A DNA stretch of 64,000 nt from Gammaproteobacteria bacterium. GTDB taxonomy: Bacteria; Pseudomonadota; Gammaproteobacteria; HK1. The stretch covers positions 54,133 to 118,132 of the forward strand of contig JAJFJT010000027.1 of the NCBI GenBank assembly GCA_021773795.1, read 5' to 3'. Shown piece after piece: positions 1 through 8,218 of this stretch. Positions within the stretch are counted from its first letter, which is position 1, and each line of letters opens with the position of its first letter. Below the pieces are notes generated by a model that did no database searches, was not told where the DNA came from, and worked only from the letters and a program-made list of their open reading frames with translations. A program made the translations under genes and the position numbers.

Positions 1-181
1 CGGCACCGTGGCGGCAGGAAGAGAAAACGAGATTCAAATTGTCGAACAACTCGATACCCTGATCGATACCATTGTCCAGGAGGCCCGTCCTGGGGATCAC
101 CTGCTCATAATGAGTAATGGTGCCTTTGGTGGCCTTCATGATCGACTTGAAACGAGCCTGAGGAAACATCATGACTGCTAA
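1..181 (+). CDS. mpl: Mpl murein tripeptide ligase, C-terminal fragment
   Basis: Only the last 59 codons are in the window. The frame opens at base 2 and ends in TAA at 179-181. The tail [17 protein letters not shown] matches the end of UDP-N-acetylmuramate:L-alanyl-gamma-D-glutamyl-meso-diaminopimelate ligase, which recycles cell-wall tripeptide in the cytoplasm. The MSNGxFGG motif is typical of Mpl and rarer in other Mur ligases. The gene overlaps ubiX by 11 bases, suggesting translational coupling; mpl next to ubiX is a common gammaproteobacterial arrangement. The N-terminal ATP-binding part is outside the window, so the call rests on a short but distinctive segment. Confidence 0.8.
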   Translation, partial: GTVAAGRENEIQIVEQLDTLIDTIVQEARPGDHLLIMSNGAFGGLHDRLETSLRKHHDC

Positions 182-791
182 CTCTGCTATCGCGTTGGCC
201 ATGACCGGCGCCTCCGGCGCCGCCTATGGCCTGCGACTATTAGAGCAGTTACTTGGGGCTGGAGAACAAGTGTATTTCATGCTCTCTGACCCGGCTCGCA
301 TGGTGCTGGATATGGAACTGGGGCTAAAGCTGCCCACCCGCCCGCGTGCCATCCAGAAGATTCTCGGCGAACGCTACGGTGCCCAGCCGGGCCAATTCAC
401 TGTGTTTGGCCGCGAGGAATGGATGGCCCCGGTGGCAAGCGGCTCCAATCCACCGCGCGCGCTGGTGGTCTGCCCCTGCACCAGTGGCACGCTGGCTGGC
501 ATCGCCGCGGGACTGAGCAGCAACCTCATCGAACGCGCTGCCGACGTGGTACTCAAGGAACAACGGCAACTCATCCTGGTACACCGCGAAACCCCGCTCT
601 CGGAACTGCATCTGAAAAACATGCTGCAGCTCGCCCGCATGGGCGCGGTGATCATGCCCGCCAATCCGGGCTTCTATCAAAAACCAAAAGAAATCGCCGA
701 CCTGGTGGATTTCATGGTGGCGCGCATCCTCGACCATCTGGAGATCGAACACGCGTTACTGCCGCGCTGGGGGGAACCCGATGGCGACTGA
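171..791 (+). CDS. ubiX: UbiX flavin prenyltransferase
   Basis: A 206-residue protein, the usual UbiX length. UbiX joins a dimethylallyl group to FMN to make prenylated FMN, the cofactor of UbiD-type decarboxylases in ubiquinone synthesis. Visible features are the N-terminal Rossmann-like motif [15 protein letters not shown] with the FMN-binding GASG, the central segment [20 protein letters not shown] that contacts flavin, and the conserved stretch [18 protein letters not shown] that binds phosphate. The start ATG overlaps the mpl end and the gene itself overlaps the LON-domain gene by 11 bases, so all three are probably co-transcribed. No ubiD gene lies in the window. Confidence 0.95.
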   Translation: MTANSAIALAMTGASGAAYGLRLLEQLLGAGEQVYFMLSDPARMVLDMELGLKLPTRPRAIQKILGERYGAQPGQFTVFGREEWMAPVASGSNPPRALVVCPCTSGTLAGIAAGLSSNLIERAADVVLKEQRQLILVHRETPLSELHLKNMLQLARMGAVIMPANPGFYQKPKEIADLVDFMVARILDHLEIEHALLPRWGEPDGD

Positions 792-1368
792 GGCGGAATT
801 TCCGCTATTTCCACTCAACACCGTGCTGTTTCCCGGTGGTCTGCTACCACTGCAAATCTTCGAGCCGCGCTATCTGGATATGGTCAGTGCCTGCATGCGC
901 GAGGAAACGGGCTTCGGGATCTGTCTGATTCGTGAAGGTAGCGAAGTAGGTTATGCGGCACAGACCTTTGATATCGGCTGCTACGCCCGCATCGTTGACT
1001 GGCAGCAGGGCGAGAACGGTCTTCTGGAGATCACCGTACACGGGGAACAGCGCTTCCAGCTGTTTTCCACCCACGTAGACAAAAACCAGCTCATACAATG
1101 CCGGGCGGGTTTTCTTGAGCAAACCCCACCGACGCCGCTACCAGCCCGCTTCCAGGATCTGACTATGCTGCTAAAACAGATCCTCGCTGAACTATCACCC
1201 GACTATGAAATTCCCACCCATTATGATGATGCCCAGTGGGTGACCTCCCGCCTCACAGAATTCCTGCCGCTACCGTTACCACGCAAACAGGAGCTGCTGG
1301 AGACCGACGATGTCGTCCGCAAACTGCATTTCCTGGAACGCCTGGTACATGGCTCGGTACGGCACTGA
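781..1368 (+). CDS. LON N-terminal-like substrate-binding domain protein
   Basis: A 195-residue protein consisting only of a LON N-terminal (PUA-like) domain. The opening [25 protein letters not shown] is the family hallmark. The AAA and protease domains of Lon are absent, so it is not a protease by itself; stand-alone versions are common in Proteobacteria and their exact role is unknown, perhaps binding proteins or nucleotides. The ATG lies 11 bases inside ubiX. A palindromic repeat element starts 32 bases after its stop, so the operon probably ends here. Confidence 0.9.
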   Translation: MATEAEFPLFPLNTVLFPGGLLPLQIFEPRYLDMVSACMREETGFGICLIREGSEVGYAAQTFDIGCYARIVDWQQGENGLLEITVHGEQRFQLFSTHVDKNQLIQCRAGFLEQTPPTPLPARFQDLTMLLKQILAELSPDYEIPTHYDDAQWVTSRLTEFLPLPLPRKQELLETDDVVRKLHFLERLVHGSVRH

Positions 1369-1399
1369 ATTCAGAAGAATATCGCCGTAAATGAGCTTC

Positions 1400-1540
1400 A
1401 GGGTGCCTCTAAAAATTCAAGTTTCCAGGCAAGACAAGGCATGTTAAAAAAGTTGAGCGCAGCATGTAGTTGATATGTAAGCCTAACGTTTTTGCGAGAA
1501 ACGCCGTATTGCGACGATAGTGTATTTCTAGAGGTACCCT
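1400..1540. repeat. About 140-bp imperfect palindromic element, copy 1
   Basis: The left end AGGGTGCCTCTAAAAAT is the near-perfect reverse complement of the right end ATTTCTAGAGGTACCCT. The element fills almost the whole gap between the LON-domain gene and the convergent AEC transporter and abuts the transporter stop codon. Its right half recurs at 13101-13173. This is a MITE-like or folded-RNA repeat; no coding content. Confidence 0.75.
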
Positions 1541-2488
1541 TCAGCCAATCCCCGCACCGCCGAGCAGTGTTAACCACAGGGTAATCGTCGCAATAGACAG
1601 CACAGTGGAAAGCAGCAGTGCACCGGCGGCAAGCCCGGTAGCACGGTTGTACATCGCCGCAAAAATATAGATATTGAGCCCCGCTGGCATGGCCGCCGTC
1701 ACCACCGCCGCGCGGACAAATTCAGGCGACAACTCGAAGACATGCTGCGACAACACATAGGCAATGCCCGGATGTACCAGCAGCAACAGTACCGAGACCA
1801 TCAGTGCCTCACTCGCCTCCGCCCGCATCCGGTATCGCGTCAATGCAGCGCCGATGCTGAACAGGGCCGTTGGCAAGGTGGCGGCGGCCAGCATCACCAG
1901 GGCGGCGGCAATGGGCTCAGGTATCTGGATCTCCAGCACATTGAGTGCCAGACCGGTCAGGATGCCGATCATCAGCACATTCGAAAACACGCCGCTCAGC
2001 GTCCGGCGCGCGGTGGTCTTCATATCCGCCCCGTCCCGGCGGGCAATCTCCATGCAAATCATGCCAATGGTGTAGAGCAGGGGCGCGTGCAGAGCAATGA
2101 TCCCGAACATCGGCTGGGTCGCTTCCTCACCATAGGCGCGGGTCATGATAGCCAGCCCCACCAGCACCGTGTTTGAGAACAAAGCAGAAAAACCCACCGC
2201 CACGGCCTCACCAGCCGTACGTTTCCAAAACTTGCGGGCCAGGATCATTCCCAGCACGAAGCAAGTGAGTGCACCCGTGTAAAAAGAGACCAATATCCGC
2301 CACTCAAAGGCCATGGCGAGATCGATGCGGTACATGGCATTCAATAACAAAGCCGGGATGGCGAATTTGATCACGAAGGCGATCAACCCGTCGATGCCGG
2401 CATCGGGAAAAAGCTTGGTGCGGGTCGCCACGTAACCGGTTGCGATAATAAGAAAAACCGGCAGGACGACGTTCAGAACGGCAAGCAT
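1541..2488 (-). CDS. AEC-family (auxin efflux carrier-like) transporter
   Basis: A hydrophobic protein of 315 residues with about ten membrane spans in two five-helix halves, as in AEC/malonate carriers. It begins LAVLNVVLPVFLIIATGYVA, a typical AEC first helix. These inner-membrane carriers move organic anions such as malonate or malate; the substrate here cannot be named. I place the start at ATG 2488, preceded by an AAAAGG ribosome site; an upstream in-frame GTG at 2521 would add eleven polar residues without a good site. It is transcribed alone, leftward, and its stop abuts a palindromic repeat. Confidence 0.85.
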   Translation of the reverse strand: MLAVLNVVLPVFLIIATGYVATRTKLFPDAGIDGLIAFVIKFAIPALLLNAMYRIDLAMAFEWRILVSFYTGALTCFVLGMILARKFWKRTAGEAVAVGFSALFSNTVLVGLAIMTRAYGEEATQPMFGIIALHAPLLYTIGMICMEIARRDGADMKTTARRTLSGVFSNVLMIGILTGLALNVLEIQIPEPIAAALVMLAAATLPTALFSIGAALTRYRMRAEASEALMVSVLLLLVHPGIAYVLSQHVFELSPEFVRAAVVTAAMPAGLNIYIFAAMYNRATGLAAGALLLSTVLSIATITLWLTLLGGAGIG

Positions 2489-2620
2489 GGAAAGCCTTTT
2501 TCCGAGAGGAGCTGAAGACACACGTAAGCATTAGACCCTGCGAAGTGTAGCCGACGCATGGCGGCCAGCTCCTATTCGGTCACATCAGCGAATGGTTATA
2601 TGGTTTGGGATTTTAACCGC

Positions 2621-3574
2621 TCACTTTTCCATGGCCACCCTTCCCCGCGCTTGCGGGTTGTGGGGAGAATAGTCGAGCAGCTCCCAGCGAAACTGGCGTG
2701 GCAAGGAGGTCTCCACCCAGTGCTCGATTTCAAGCTCCCAATAGCGACCAGTGCCACCGGTCTCATCGTCTGGATCATTTTGGTTCCATTGGATTTTCGC
2801 ACGCCCCGAGAGTTGCAGAACACGATCACCTTCGAAGTCCACAAACACCACACCGGCATGAGGATAGGCGGCAAAGTTTCCAAGCGTATTGAACATGCTA
2901 TTGCCGGCATAGTCGGGAATGCGCAGATGATGCTTGTCCAGCGTACGAACAAATCCCGGTTGACCGCCCCGATGTGAGGCATCGACCCCATGCCCGGGGT
3001 TAGCACTGGCGACAAAAAACGTGTCCGCTGAGGCAATCAATGCGCTCTGTTCTTCCGTTAGCGCAACCCCGCGGCTCGACTCATTCGCGAGCACCGGGTC
3101 CGATGTACCGGGTTTAGAGAGATGACGACGCTGTATATATTTGGGGCAGTTCGGGTAGGCCTGTTCCACTGCCAGTTCAAATCGAGAATCATCAACCTTG
3201 TGGATACGCCCGCTGATACGCAACCGGCGGCGGGTCGCCAAGTCGATGACTAATACGCCTATCTGGTTGTCCGTCTCGATGTTAATCCACAGAGGATCCG
3301 CCTGTGCAGAGCGACGTTCTGTAACATTCAACTCCACGCTACGTTCATCCGGGGCGGTCAGAAACCCGGGTTCACCCATCAGGACAGAAGCCCATACGTT
3401 GCCGTCAACATCAAGGCTGCCGATAACAGCTATCGACTGCTGGGCAATGAATCGCACCGCACCTTTGGGGATGGTATCGGCAATCACGGCACCATTACGT
3501 TGCGCCCACTCCGCCTCATTCGCACTTCGTTGTGCGAGCAATTCACCTTCGTGGTAAGGGTTATCTATTTTCAT
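2621..3574 (-). CDS. PPOX-fold FMN-binding split-barrel protein
   Basis: A 317-residue protein with two pyridoxamine-phosphate-oxidase-like split-barrel halves: residues about 35-150 (FIAQQSIAVIGSLDVDGNVW) and about 180-290 (FFVASANPGHGVDASHRGG, then GNSMFNTLGNFAAYPHAGVV). The second pattern is typical of the family that binds flavin and acts on unknown substrates. It is not PdxH, which is present separately at 14580-15164 and has a different C-terminus. The start ATG at 3574 is preceded by GGGAGCTATAGCC. It is followed by no partner and points the same way as the DsrE gene, from which it is separated by 60 bases. Confidence 0.85.
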   Translation of the reverse strand: MKIDNPYHEGELLAQRSANEAEWAQRNGAVIADTIPKGAVRFIAQQSIAVIGSLDVDGNVWASVLMGEPGFLTAPDERSVELNVTERRSAQADPLWINIETDNQIGVLVIDLATRRRLRISGRIHKVDDSRFELAVEQAYPNCPKYIQRRHLSKPGTSDPVLANESSRGVALTEEQSALIASADTFFVASANPGHGVDASHRGGQPGFVRTLDKHHLRIPDYAGNSMFNTLGNFAAYPHAGVVFVDFEGDRVLQLSGRAKIQWNQNDPDDETGGTGRYWELEIEHWVETSLPRQFRWELLDYSPHNPQARGRVAMEK

Positions 3575-3634
3575 GGCTATAGCTCCCGATCAGAAGGGGC
3601 CGGGAAAAGGGAAACAGCACCCGGCCCCTAGGCC

Positions 3635-4009
3635 TCAAAACGTCAATACTGTGTAGCCGTCTGCCACCAGACTTTGCAGGCTAGGCAGGCCGCTGGTACC
3701 TGGAATCGGATTGTCCTTGATGAGATCAAAACCCGACCTCTCTACCTCCTCAGTCGCACCGAACACATCCGCACAGCCGCAAGACACCCCCGCAACCACA
3801 TCCTTAACCTGCTCAAACAACTCATGGACTGGATGATCCGGATTAACCACCTCGCCGACCCATCGCGTCCCGGCGCCATGGAACAGGATGGTCACTTCGT
3901 CACCATGCTGCTTAAAGTCATAGGCTGCGGCCAAGGCATTGAACACCCGTCCCAACGCCTCATCTGATCCGGACTTAGGGTCCGAAAGAATCAAGATTGC
4001 TGCTTTCAT
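3635..4009 (-). CDS. DsrE-family protein
   Basis: A 124-residue cytoplasmic protein starting MKAAILILSDPKSGSDEALGR. The DsrE/DsrF-like fold handles persulfide sulfur in sulfur oxidation and tRNA thiolation. The CGC motif in AGVSCGCADVFGATEE provides candidate sulfur-carrying cysteines. The start at 4009 is chosen because AAGGAG lies at ideal distance and because upstream in-frame sequence has no family character. It is divergent from a LysR regulator at 4146 with a palindrome between them, so the two are probably linked in regulation. Which sulfur relay it serves is not evident. Confidence 0.8.
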   Translation of the reverse strand: MKAAILILSDPKSGSDEALGRVFNALAAAYDFKQHGDEVTILFHGAGTRWVGEVVNPDHPVHELFEQVKDVVAGVSCGCADVFGATEEVERSGFDLIKDNPIPGTSGLPSLQSLVADGYTVLTF

Positions 4010-4116
4010 CGCTTGTATCTCCTTCAGTAGAAAAGTTTGTAAATCACGGCGGTGCCGCGTGAAATAAATACTGGAAGATTCGCTCATCGGAATAAATGCA
4101 TAAATATTCATTTCAC

Positions 4117-4135
4117 TACTCCGATAAACGGAGTA
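4117..4135. promoter_or_regulatory. Palindromic operator candidate between dsrE-like and lysR genes
   Basis: TACTCCGATAAACGGAGTA is a perfect inverted repeat with a five-base centre, ten bases before the LysR start codon and in the divergent promoter region. It has the T-N11-A type spacing expected of LysR-type binding sites. Its use by the adjacent regulator is inferred from position. Confidence 0.55.
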
Positions 4136-4145
4136 ATGTTTCGAA

Positions 4146-5060
4146 ATGGATAAGCTACTGGCGATGAAAACCTTTGTGCAGATCGTGAACCACGGAAGCC
4201 TGACCGCGGCCGCAGAGGTGCTCGACAGATCGTTACCTGCCGTAGTCAGGTCCCTGGCATTACTGGAAGAAGTGTTGGGCATCCGGTTACTGAACCGCAC
4301 CACCCGCCGAATCGCCCTCACCGACGAAGGCCGGCATTACCTCGAACGGTGTCGCGGGATTCTCGCCGATATCGAAGAAGCAGAGCTGGCCCTCACCGCG
4401 CAACAACGTGAACCCAGCGGCCATTTGCTCGTGACGGCACCGGTGACCTTCGGCCAGATGCATGTCACACAAGGCGTCACCAGTTTCCTGGAGCACTTCG
4501 AACGGGTGCAGATCGAGCTCCTGCTCCTGGATCGCGTCGTGAATATGATGGAAGAAGGAATCGATGTAGCGATACGCATCGGTCACCTTAATGATTCATC
4601 CATGATCGCAACATCCGTTGGGCAGATCCGCCAAGTGGTCTGTGCCAGCCCAGAGTTGCTCAAAAACGCCGGCATACCCGAGCGACCGGAGGATCTCTCC
4701 CATCACGATTGTGTGCGTTTTACCGGTATTGCGCCGGGGACAAAGTGGCACTTCGTTGAGAAAGGAAAGCCTTTATCGGTTCAAGTCAATGGACCCTTCA
4801 CGTGCAACCAGGCGATTGCCGCAACCAAAGCCTGCGCGACGGGTATCGGCTTTGGCCTTTTTCTTTCATATCAGGTGGAACCACTGGTGAAAGAAGGGAA
4901 GCTGAAAACCGTGCTCCCGGATTTTGAGCCGCCACCCATGCCGGTGAGCGTGGTCTACCCCCATGCCAAACTCATGTCGACCCGGGTCCGGGTTTTCGTT
5001 GACTGGATGACACAAGAATTACGGCGGGCACTTGGGAATGCGAACCCAGATCGTATGTAG
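4146..5060 (+). CDS. LysR-family transcriptional regulator
   Basis: A 304-residue regulator. The N-terminal winged helix-turn-helix is at residues 1-60 (MKTFVQIVNHGSLTAAAEVL, then RSLALLEEVLGIRLLNRTTR), and a type-2 periplasmic-binding effector domain fills residues about 90-295. It resembles the large CrgA/AaeR-like subgroup of LysR proteins. It is divergent from the DsrE-family gene 136 bases away, a classical layout for a LysR regulator and its target. The effector is unknown. Confidence 0.9.
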   Translation: MDKLLAMKTFVQIVNHGSLTAAAEVLDRSLPAVVRSLALLEEVLGIRLLNRTTRRIALTDEGRHYLERCRGILADIEEAELALTAQQREPSGHLLVTAPVTFGQMHVTQGVTSFLEHFERVQIELLLLDRVVNMMEEGIDVAIRIGHLNDSSMIATSVGQIRQVVCASPELLKNAGIPERPEDLSHHDCVRFTGIAPGTKWHFVEKGKPLSVQVNGPFTCNQAIAATKACATGIGFGLFLSYQVEPLVKEGKLKTVLPDFEPPPMPVSVVYPHAKLMSTRVRVFVDWMTQELRRALGNANPDRM

Positions 5061-5203
5061 CGCATTTTGTCCTCCAGAATTAAGAAAGACACAAATTTAA
5101 AATTGGCGCCAGTGCTTGTACGAAAGTGGAAGCAAATAAATCTGTTCCCCGTCACACGCCATCTGATGCCCCGGATGGAGTCCTGCTTTTCCAACATCGT
5201 GCG

Positions 5204-6010
5204 CTACAGAATCTCCACCGGGTCCCCAACCCACAGCGTACCCGTACCACGCGGGATCAGGTTTTTCCCGAAGGCAATGCCGCGCTCGGTACGCCGATAA
5301 CCGCCCAGGGTGCGCAGCGGTTCCATCTCAGGATGTTTCTCCGAGGTATCCGGATCAACGGTGGTGAGCACACAGCGCGTGCAGGCTTTAACCGCGGCGA
5401 ATTCCACCGCTCCGATGCGCAACCGCTGCCAGCCATCTTCGGCATAGGCCTCGCAACCGGAGATCACCAGATTGGGCCGGAAACGGCGCATGCTGATCGC
5501 CAAAGGCGTACGCGTATTCAAATCGTCAAGAGAGGCTTTGCTAATCAACAGGCAGGGAAAACCATCGGCGAAACTCACCCTGTCGCCGTGCAGGGAATAG
5601 TCCGGGTCACTGGCACGTTCACACTGCTCATCCATGTACACCAGTCGACAGCCAAGGCCAAGATACTCGCTACACCAGACATCTGCCGTGACCGGCATGG
5701 CAGCGGCATTAAGTTGGTCACGCCAAACAGTCACATCCAGCCGTAGCCCCCCATCGGGTCTGGCCTCATCCAGCTCCAGCACCGGCATCCCGGGAGCGCT
5801 CAGCGTCAGGGCCTCAGCATTAAACCCGGCCTTAATCTGTAACAGTTGCGGATGTTCCCGGGCGGTAAGGAAACGCCCATGGACGTCCACCAGCATCCAG
5901 CGGCGATCATCCTTGAGCCCACGAGGCTCCACATCGGTCTGGCGGGTATTGATACCGGCAGTGGATTTTAGCGGGTAGTAGCTAATCTGAGTCAGTGTGA
6001 GTTCAGGCAT
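5204..6010 (-). CDS. MOSC domain protein with N-terminal beta-barrel (YcbX-like)
   Basis: A 268-residue protein with a MOSC N-terminal beta-barrel (LTQISYYPLKSTAGINTRQT) and a C-terminal MOSC domain containing AVKACTRCVLTTVDPDT, the region holding the conserved molybdenum-sulfur handling cysteine. The family includes molybdenum-cofactor N-hydroxyl reductases such as YcbX. The 2Fe-2S ferredoxin domain found in E. coli YcbX is absent, so electrons must come from a separate partner. ATG 6010 is preferred, with AAGGAAATGG upstream; an earlier in-frame codon at 6046 lacks support. It stands alone between convergent and divergent neighbours. Confidence 0.88.
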   Translation of the reverse strand: MPELTLTQISYYPLKSTAGINTRQTDVEPRGLKDDRRWMLVDVHGRFLTAREHPQLLQIKAGFNAEALTLSAPGMPVLELDEARPDGGLRLDVTVWRDQLNAAAMPVTADVWCSEYLGLGCRLVYMDEQCERASDPDYSLHGDRVSFADGFPCLLISKASLDDLNTRTPLAISMRRFRPNLVISGCEAYAEDGWQRLRIGAVEFAAVKACTRCVLTTVDPDTSEKHPEMEPLRTLGGYRRTERGIAFGKNLIPRGTGTLWVGDPVEIL

Positions 6011-6046
6011 TTTTCCATTTCCTTGCTGGCAGCCTACCAGGCTCAC

Positions 6047-6329
6047 TAATTGTGTCGCTTGTTCCCGGTGCAGGAAGAACCATTACAATGGAAAACTTGA
6101 TACGCAGCGGTCTTGCCCTGCTAAAGACCACGCCGTCATGACGCGGATGTTACAACGTTATAAAGCGAGAACTGACCCTCATTGCCCAGCTAGCCGTCAT
6201 CCCGGCCAAGCGCAGCACGAGCCGGGATCCAGGGAACGGAGGGCTAACAATCAATCGAATCTGACCCCATTAATTCGGGGCATCAAGCTCAGAAACAACA
6301 TGCAGCTCAGGAGAGTCCTGTTTGCATGC
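6047..6329. other. Gene-free stretch with repeat debris
   Basis: No supported gene. It contains GTCATCCCGGCC...GCCGGGATCCAGG at about 6195-6234, a short inverted repeat, and AATCAATCGAATCTGACCC at 6249-6267, which recurs with one change on the other strand at about 51408-51426. Such sequence often accompanies REP-type elements. Confidence 0.45.
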
Positions 6330-6893
6330 CTACCCGCGCTTAAATATAACCGACTCAAGCCGCGTTCGCTCCATACCAATAGCATCCCACCGATCATCGA
6401 CTGCGTAATAAGAAAAGCTCACCACTAAAATCATGAGACTCACACCACCCAACTTGATTAGAATCTCGTCACCCTCCTCCCCAATCTCGCTTAAACGCTT
6501 GCCGGCGGCCACAAGCACGAGAAAAATCGCGGCAAACCACAACGAGCACCCCCAACCGTAGCCATAGATTGTATCTTTGCCCCCACCTCCTGTTGGAATG
6601 TAGTCAAAACTACAGGTGTTTAACGATAGAATAGTGGCCACAATCGCGGACTTGGTTGCAGTAACCCGACGCATCCAGAGACTCGGTACCGCCACTAAAA
6701 AGAGGATATTCGCATACCAGGCGAAATTTCCGTCAAGAGGCCCTAGCCACCCCATCTGAAGTATGTGGTAACCACGATAGGGATCGAGGCGTCCATCGAA
6801 GACAAATACAATAAGCCAGAGCGAGCAAAACCAAAGTCCGAAAGCTACCAGTGAAAGTGTTTGTGCCGAAGGAAGCCTGAAGATATTTTTCAT
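6330..6893 (-). CDS. Hypothetical multi-pass membrane protein
   Basis: I do not recognise this 187-residue protein. It has about five hydrophobic helices: residues about 12-32 (LSLVAFGLWFCSLWLIVFVF), 58-74, 82-95, 117-133 and 148-164. No charged catalytic motif is visible. An AAGGACGAG ribosome site precedes ATG 6893. It sits in an accessory patch with a decayed antitoxin, a CcdAB-type pair and repeat debris, so it may be horizontally acquired. Confidence 0.6.
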   Translation of the reverse strand: MKNIFRLPSAQTLSLVAFGLWFCSLWLIVFVFDGRLDPYRGYHILQMGWLGPLDGNFAWYANILFLVAVPSLWMRRVTATKSAIVATILSLNTCSFDYIPTGGGGKDTIYGYGWGCSLWFAAIFLVLVAAGKRLSEIGEEGDEILIKLGGVSLMILVVSFSYYAVDDRWDAIGMERTRLESVIFKRG

Positions 6894-6969
6894 ACAAAAT
6901 CTCGTCCTTGAGTAAACCCTTAGTTATCAACCAAAAACCATGCTTATGTCACGGCGCATAAATAGAGCT

Positions 6970-7040
6970 GCAGCGGATCACATCCGGGGCCACACATCCG
7001 GGGCCAGGTCTCGCTTTGTAGCATCCGGTGCCAATCCCTT
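6970..7040. repeat. Short tandem direct repeat
   Basis: CACATCCGGGGCCA occurs twice in tandem at about 6977-7003, followed by a degenerate third copy, GCATCCGGTGCCA. There is no coding content; it is probably repeat debris. Confidence 0.4.
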
Positions 7041-7108
7041 ACACCGAATAACTCAATACTTAGCTGTCCTGCCATGCTCACGACCCAGCACCACCTTTAT
7101 AATCGTAA

Positions 7109-7409
7109 CTATGCCGCATGGCTAATGAAATCCAGTTGAATTCTTAACCGACCGCCTAGTGCGTGAGCTGCACTTTGAAGTGTCTGCAACGTCACTGATT
7201 CATTCTCTGGATCTAACAATCGATCGAGTGCTGAGCGGCTTGTCTCCATACACCTTGCCATTTCTGACTTGCTCAAGGCCTTTCTCGCTCATTTCCTTGA
7301 CCAGTCGAAATGCGATGATTCACTTAACCGCGACCGCAGTTGCGTCCACCAGAAGAGCTTCCTCTTCCAGGAACTCATCGAACTGACTGCCCGGGTTTCG
7401 CTTACTCAT
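7109..7409 (-). pseudogene. Broken XRE-family (HigA-like) antitoxin gene
   Basis: From ATG 7409 (GAGGG ribosome site) the frame reads MSKRNPGSQFDEFLEEEALL and then hits an in-frame TGA at codon 31. Reading continues as IIAFRLVKEMSEKG, after which a shift of one base is needed to reach LSKSEMARCMETSRSALDRL, a clear helix-turn-helix with recognition helix, then the common tail TLQTLQSAAHALGGRLRIQL and TAG at 7109. The family is the HTH-XRE antitoxin type normally paired with a RelE/HigB toxin. No toxin remnant is recognisable upstream. One stop plus one frameshift make the gene non-functional unless both are sequence errors. Confidence 0.75.
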
Positions 7410-7559
7410 CAACTTGCCCTCAACTTAGATAGTCGTCGCTTCGCTAAAACCAACCATCACCTTCACCGAAAATCCTTGTTGAAGGTACTAACTCCCAGCT
7501 ACACTGCCGCTATACGCATAGGATATGCGCATCCCCGATGTGTTGGAAGGCAAACTACA

Positions 7560-7805
7560 ATGATGCAACCTTATAATCTCTCCGCGCCTAAAAGGCCTAC
7601 AAACTTAAGTATCAACCGTGACTTACTAGCTAAAGCCCGTAGGCTGAACTTGAATCTCTCGGCAACCCTGGAAAGCGCGCTCGCTGATGAAGTACGCAAG
7701 GCGGAGCGCCATCAATGGCTTAAAAAGAACAAGCAGGCCATGGAGTCGGCCAATAGACTGGTCGAGAAAAGTGGTCTGTTTGCAGATTCCTACCGGACCC
7801 TCTGA
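7560..7805 (+). CDS. ccdA: CcdA-type antitoxin
   Basis: An 81-residue antitoxin. An N-terminal ribbon-helix-helix (RPTNLSINRDLLAKARRLNL) binds operator DNA, and a charged C-terminus (NKQAMESANRLVEKSGLFAD) wraps the toxin, as in F-plasmid CcdA, whose tail also ends NRHGLFAD-like. The start ATG at 7560 follows GGAAGG; ATG 7563 is an equally possible start. It overlaps the toxin gene by one base. A near-palindrome GGATATGCGCATCC about 30 bases upstream may be the autoregulatory operator. Confidence 0.88.
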   Translation: MMQPYNLSAPKRPTNLSINRDLLAKARRLNLNLSATLESALADEVRKAERHQWLKKNKQAMESANRLVEKSGLFADSYRTL

Positions 7806-8122
7806 TGGCCCAATTCACTTTGTACGAAAATCAAAATCTGGAGTCAAAGAATACCTACCCGTATTTTGTTGATGTTCAGAACAATCTTCTTGATGCATTG
7901 AATTCCCGTCTCGTTATTCCACTTGCCCCACTTGGATCATTGGGTGAATCGAATATTACGAACCTGTGTCCGAAAGCCGTGGTTAATGGCGAGGCCTGTG
8001 TACTGTTAACCCATCAGATGACCAATGTTCCACTCTCCGCATTGAAGGAGCCGCTTGATTCACTTGAGCATCTGCGCGATGAGATTATTGCGGCGATTGA
8101 TTTTCTGATTACGGGTATCTAA
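7805..8122 (+). CDS. ccdB: CcdB-type toxin
   Basis: A 105-residue protein close to the usual CcdB length. It starts MAQFTLYENQN and ends LRDEIIAAIDFLITGI, matching the CcdB C-terminal helix that pokes into GyrA and poisons DNA gyrase. The segment SRLVIPLAPL is the family's conserved core strand. It shares a TGATG junction with the antitoxin, giving translational coupling. Being chromosomal, it likely serves stabilisation of the accessory patch or is a domesticated relic; the frame is intact and the key terminal residues are present. Confidence 0.9.
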   Translation: MAQFTLYENQNLESKNTYPYFVDVQNNLLDALNSRLVIPLAPLGSLGESNITNLCPKAVVNGEACVLLTHQMTNVPLSALKEPLDSLEHLRDEIIAAIDFLITGI

Positions 8123-8218
8123 CTCTTTCTGGATTATTCGCTTTGCTCACCCTGCGGGCCGCCCTTTGGGCGTTCAACGCGCTATGCGCTTTTGTCCCGT
8201 TTCCACGAGAATGACTAG

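Noticed and set aside
8123..8218. GC-rich hairpins after ccdB as a terminator
   Set aside because: GCGGGCCGCCC and ACGCGC...GCGC pairs exist, but there is no proper T-run and stems are short; left unannotated.
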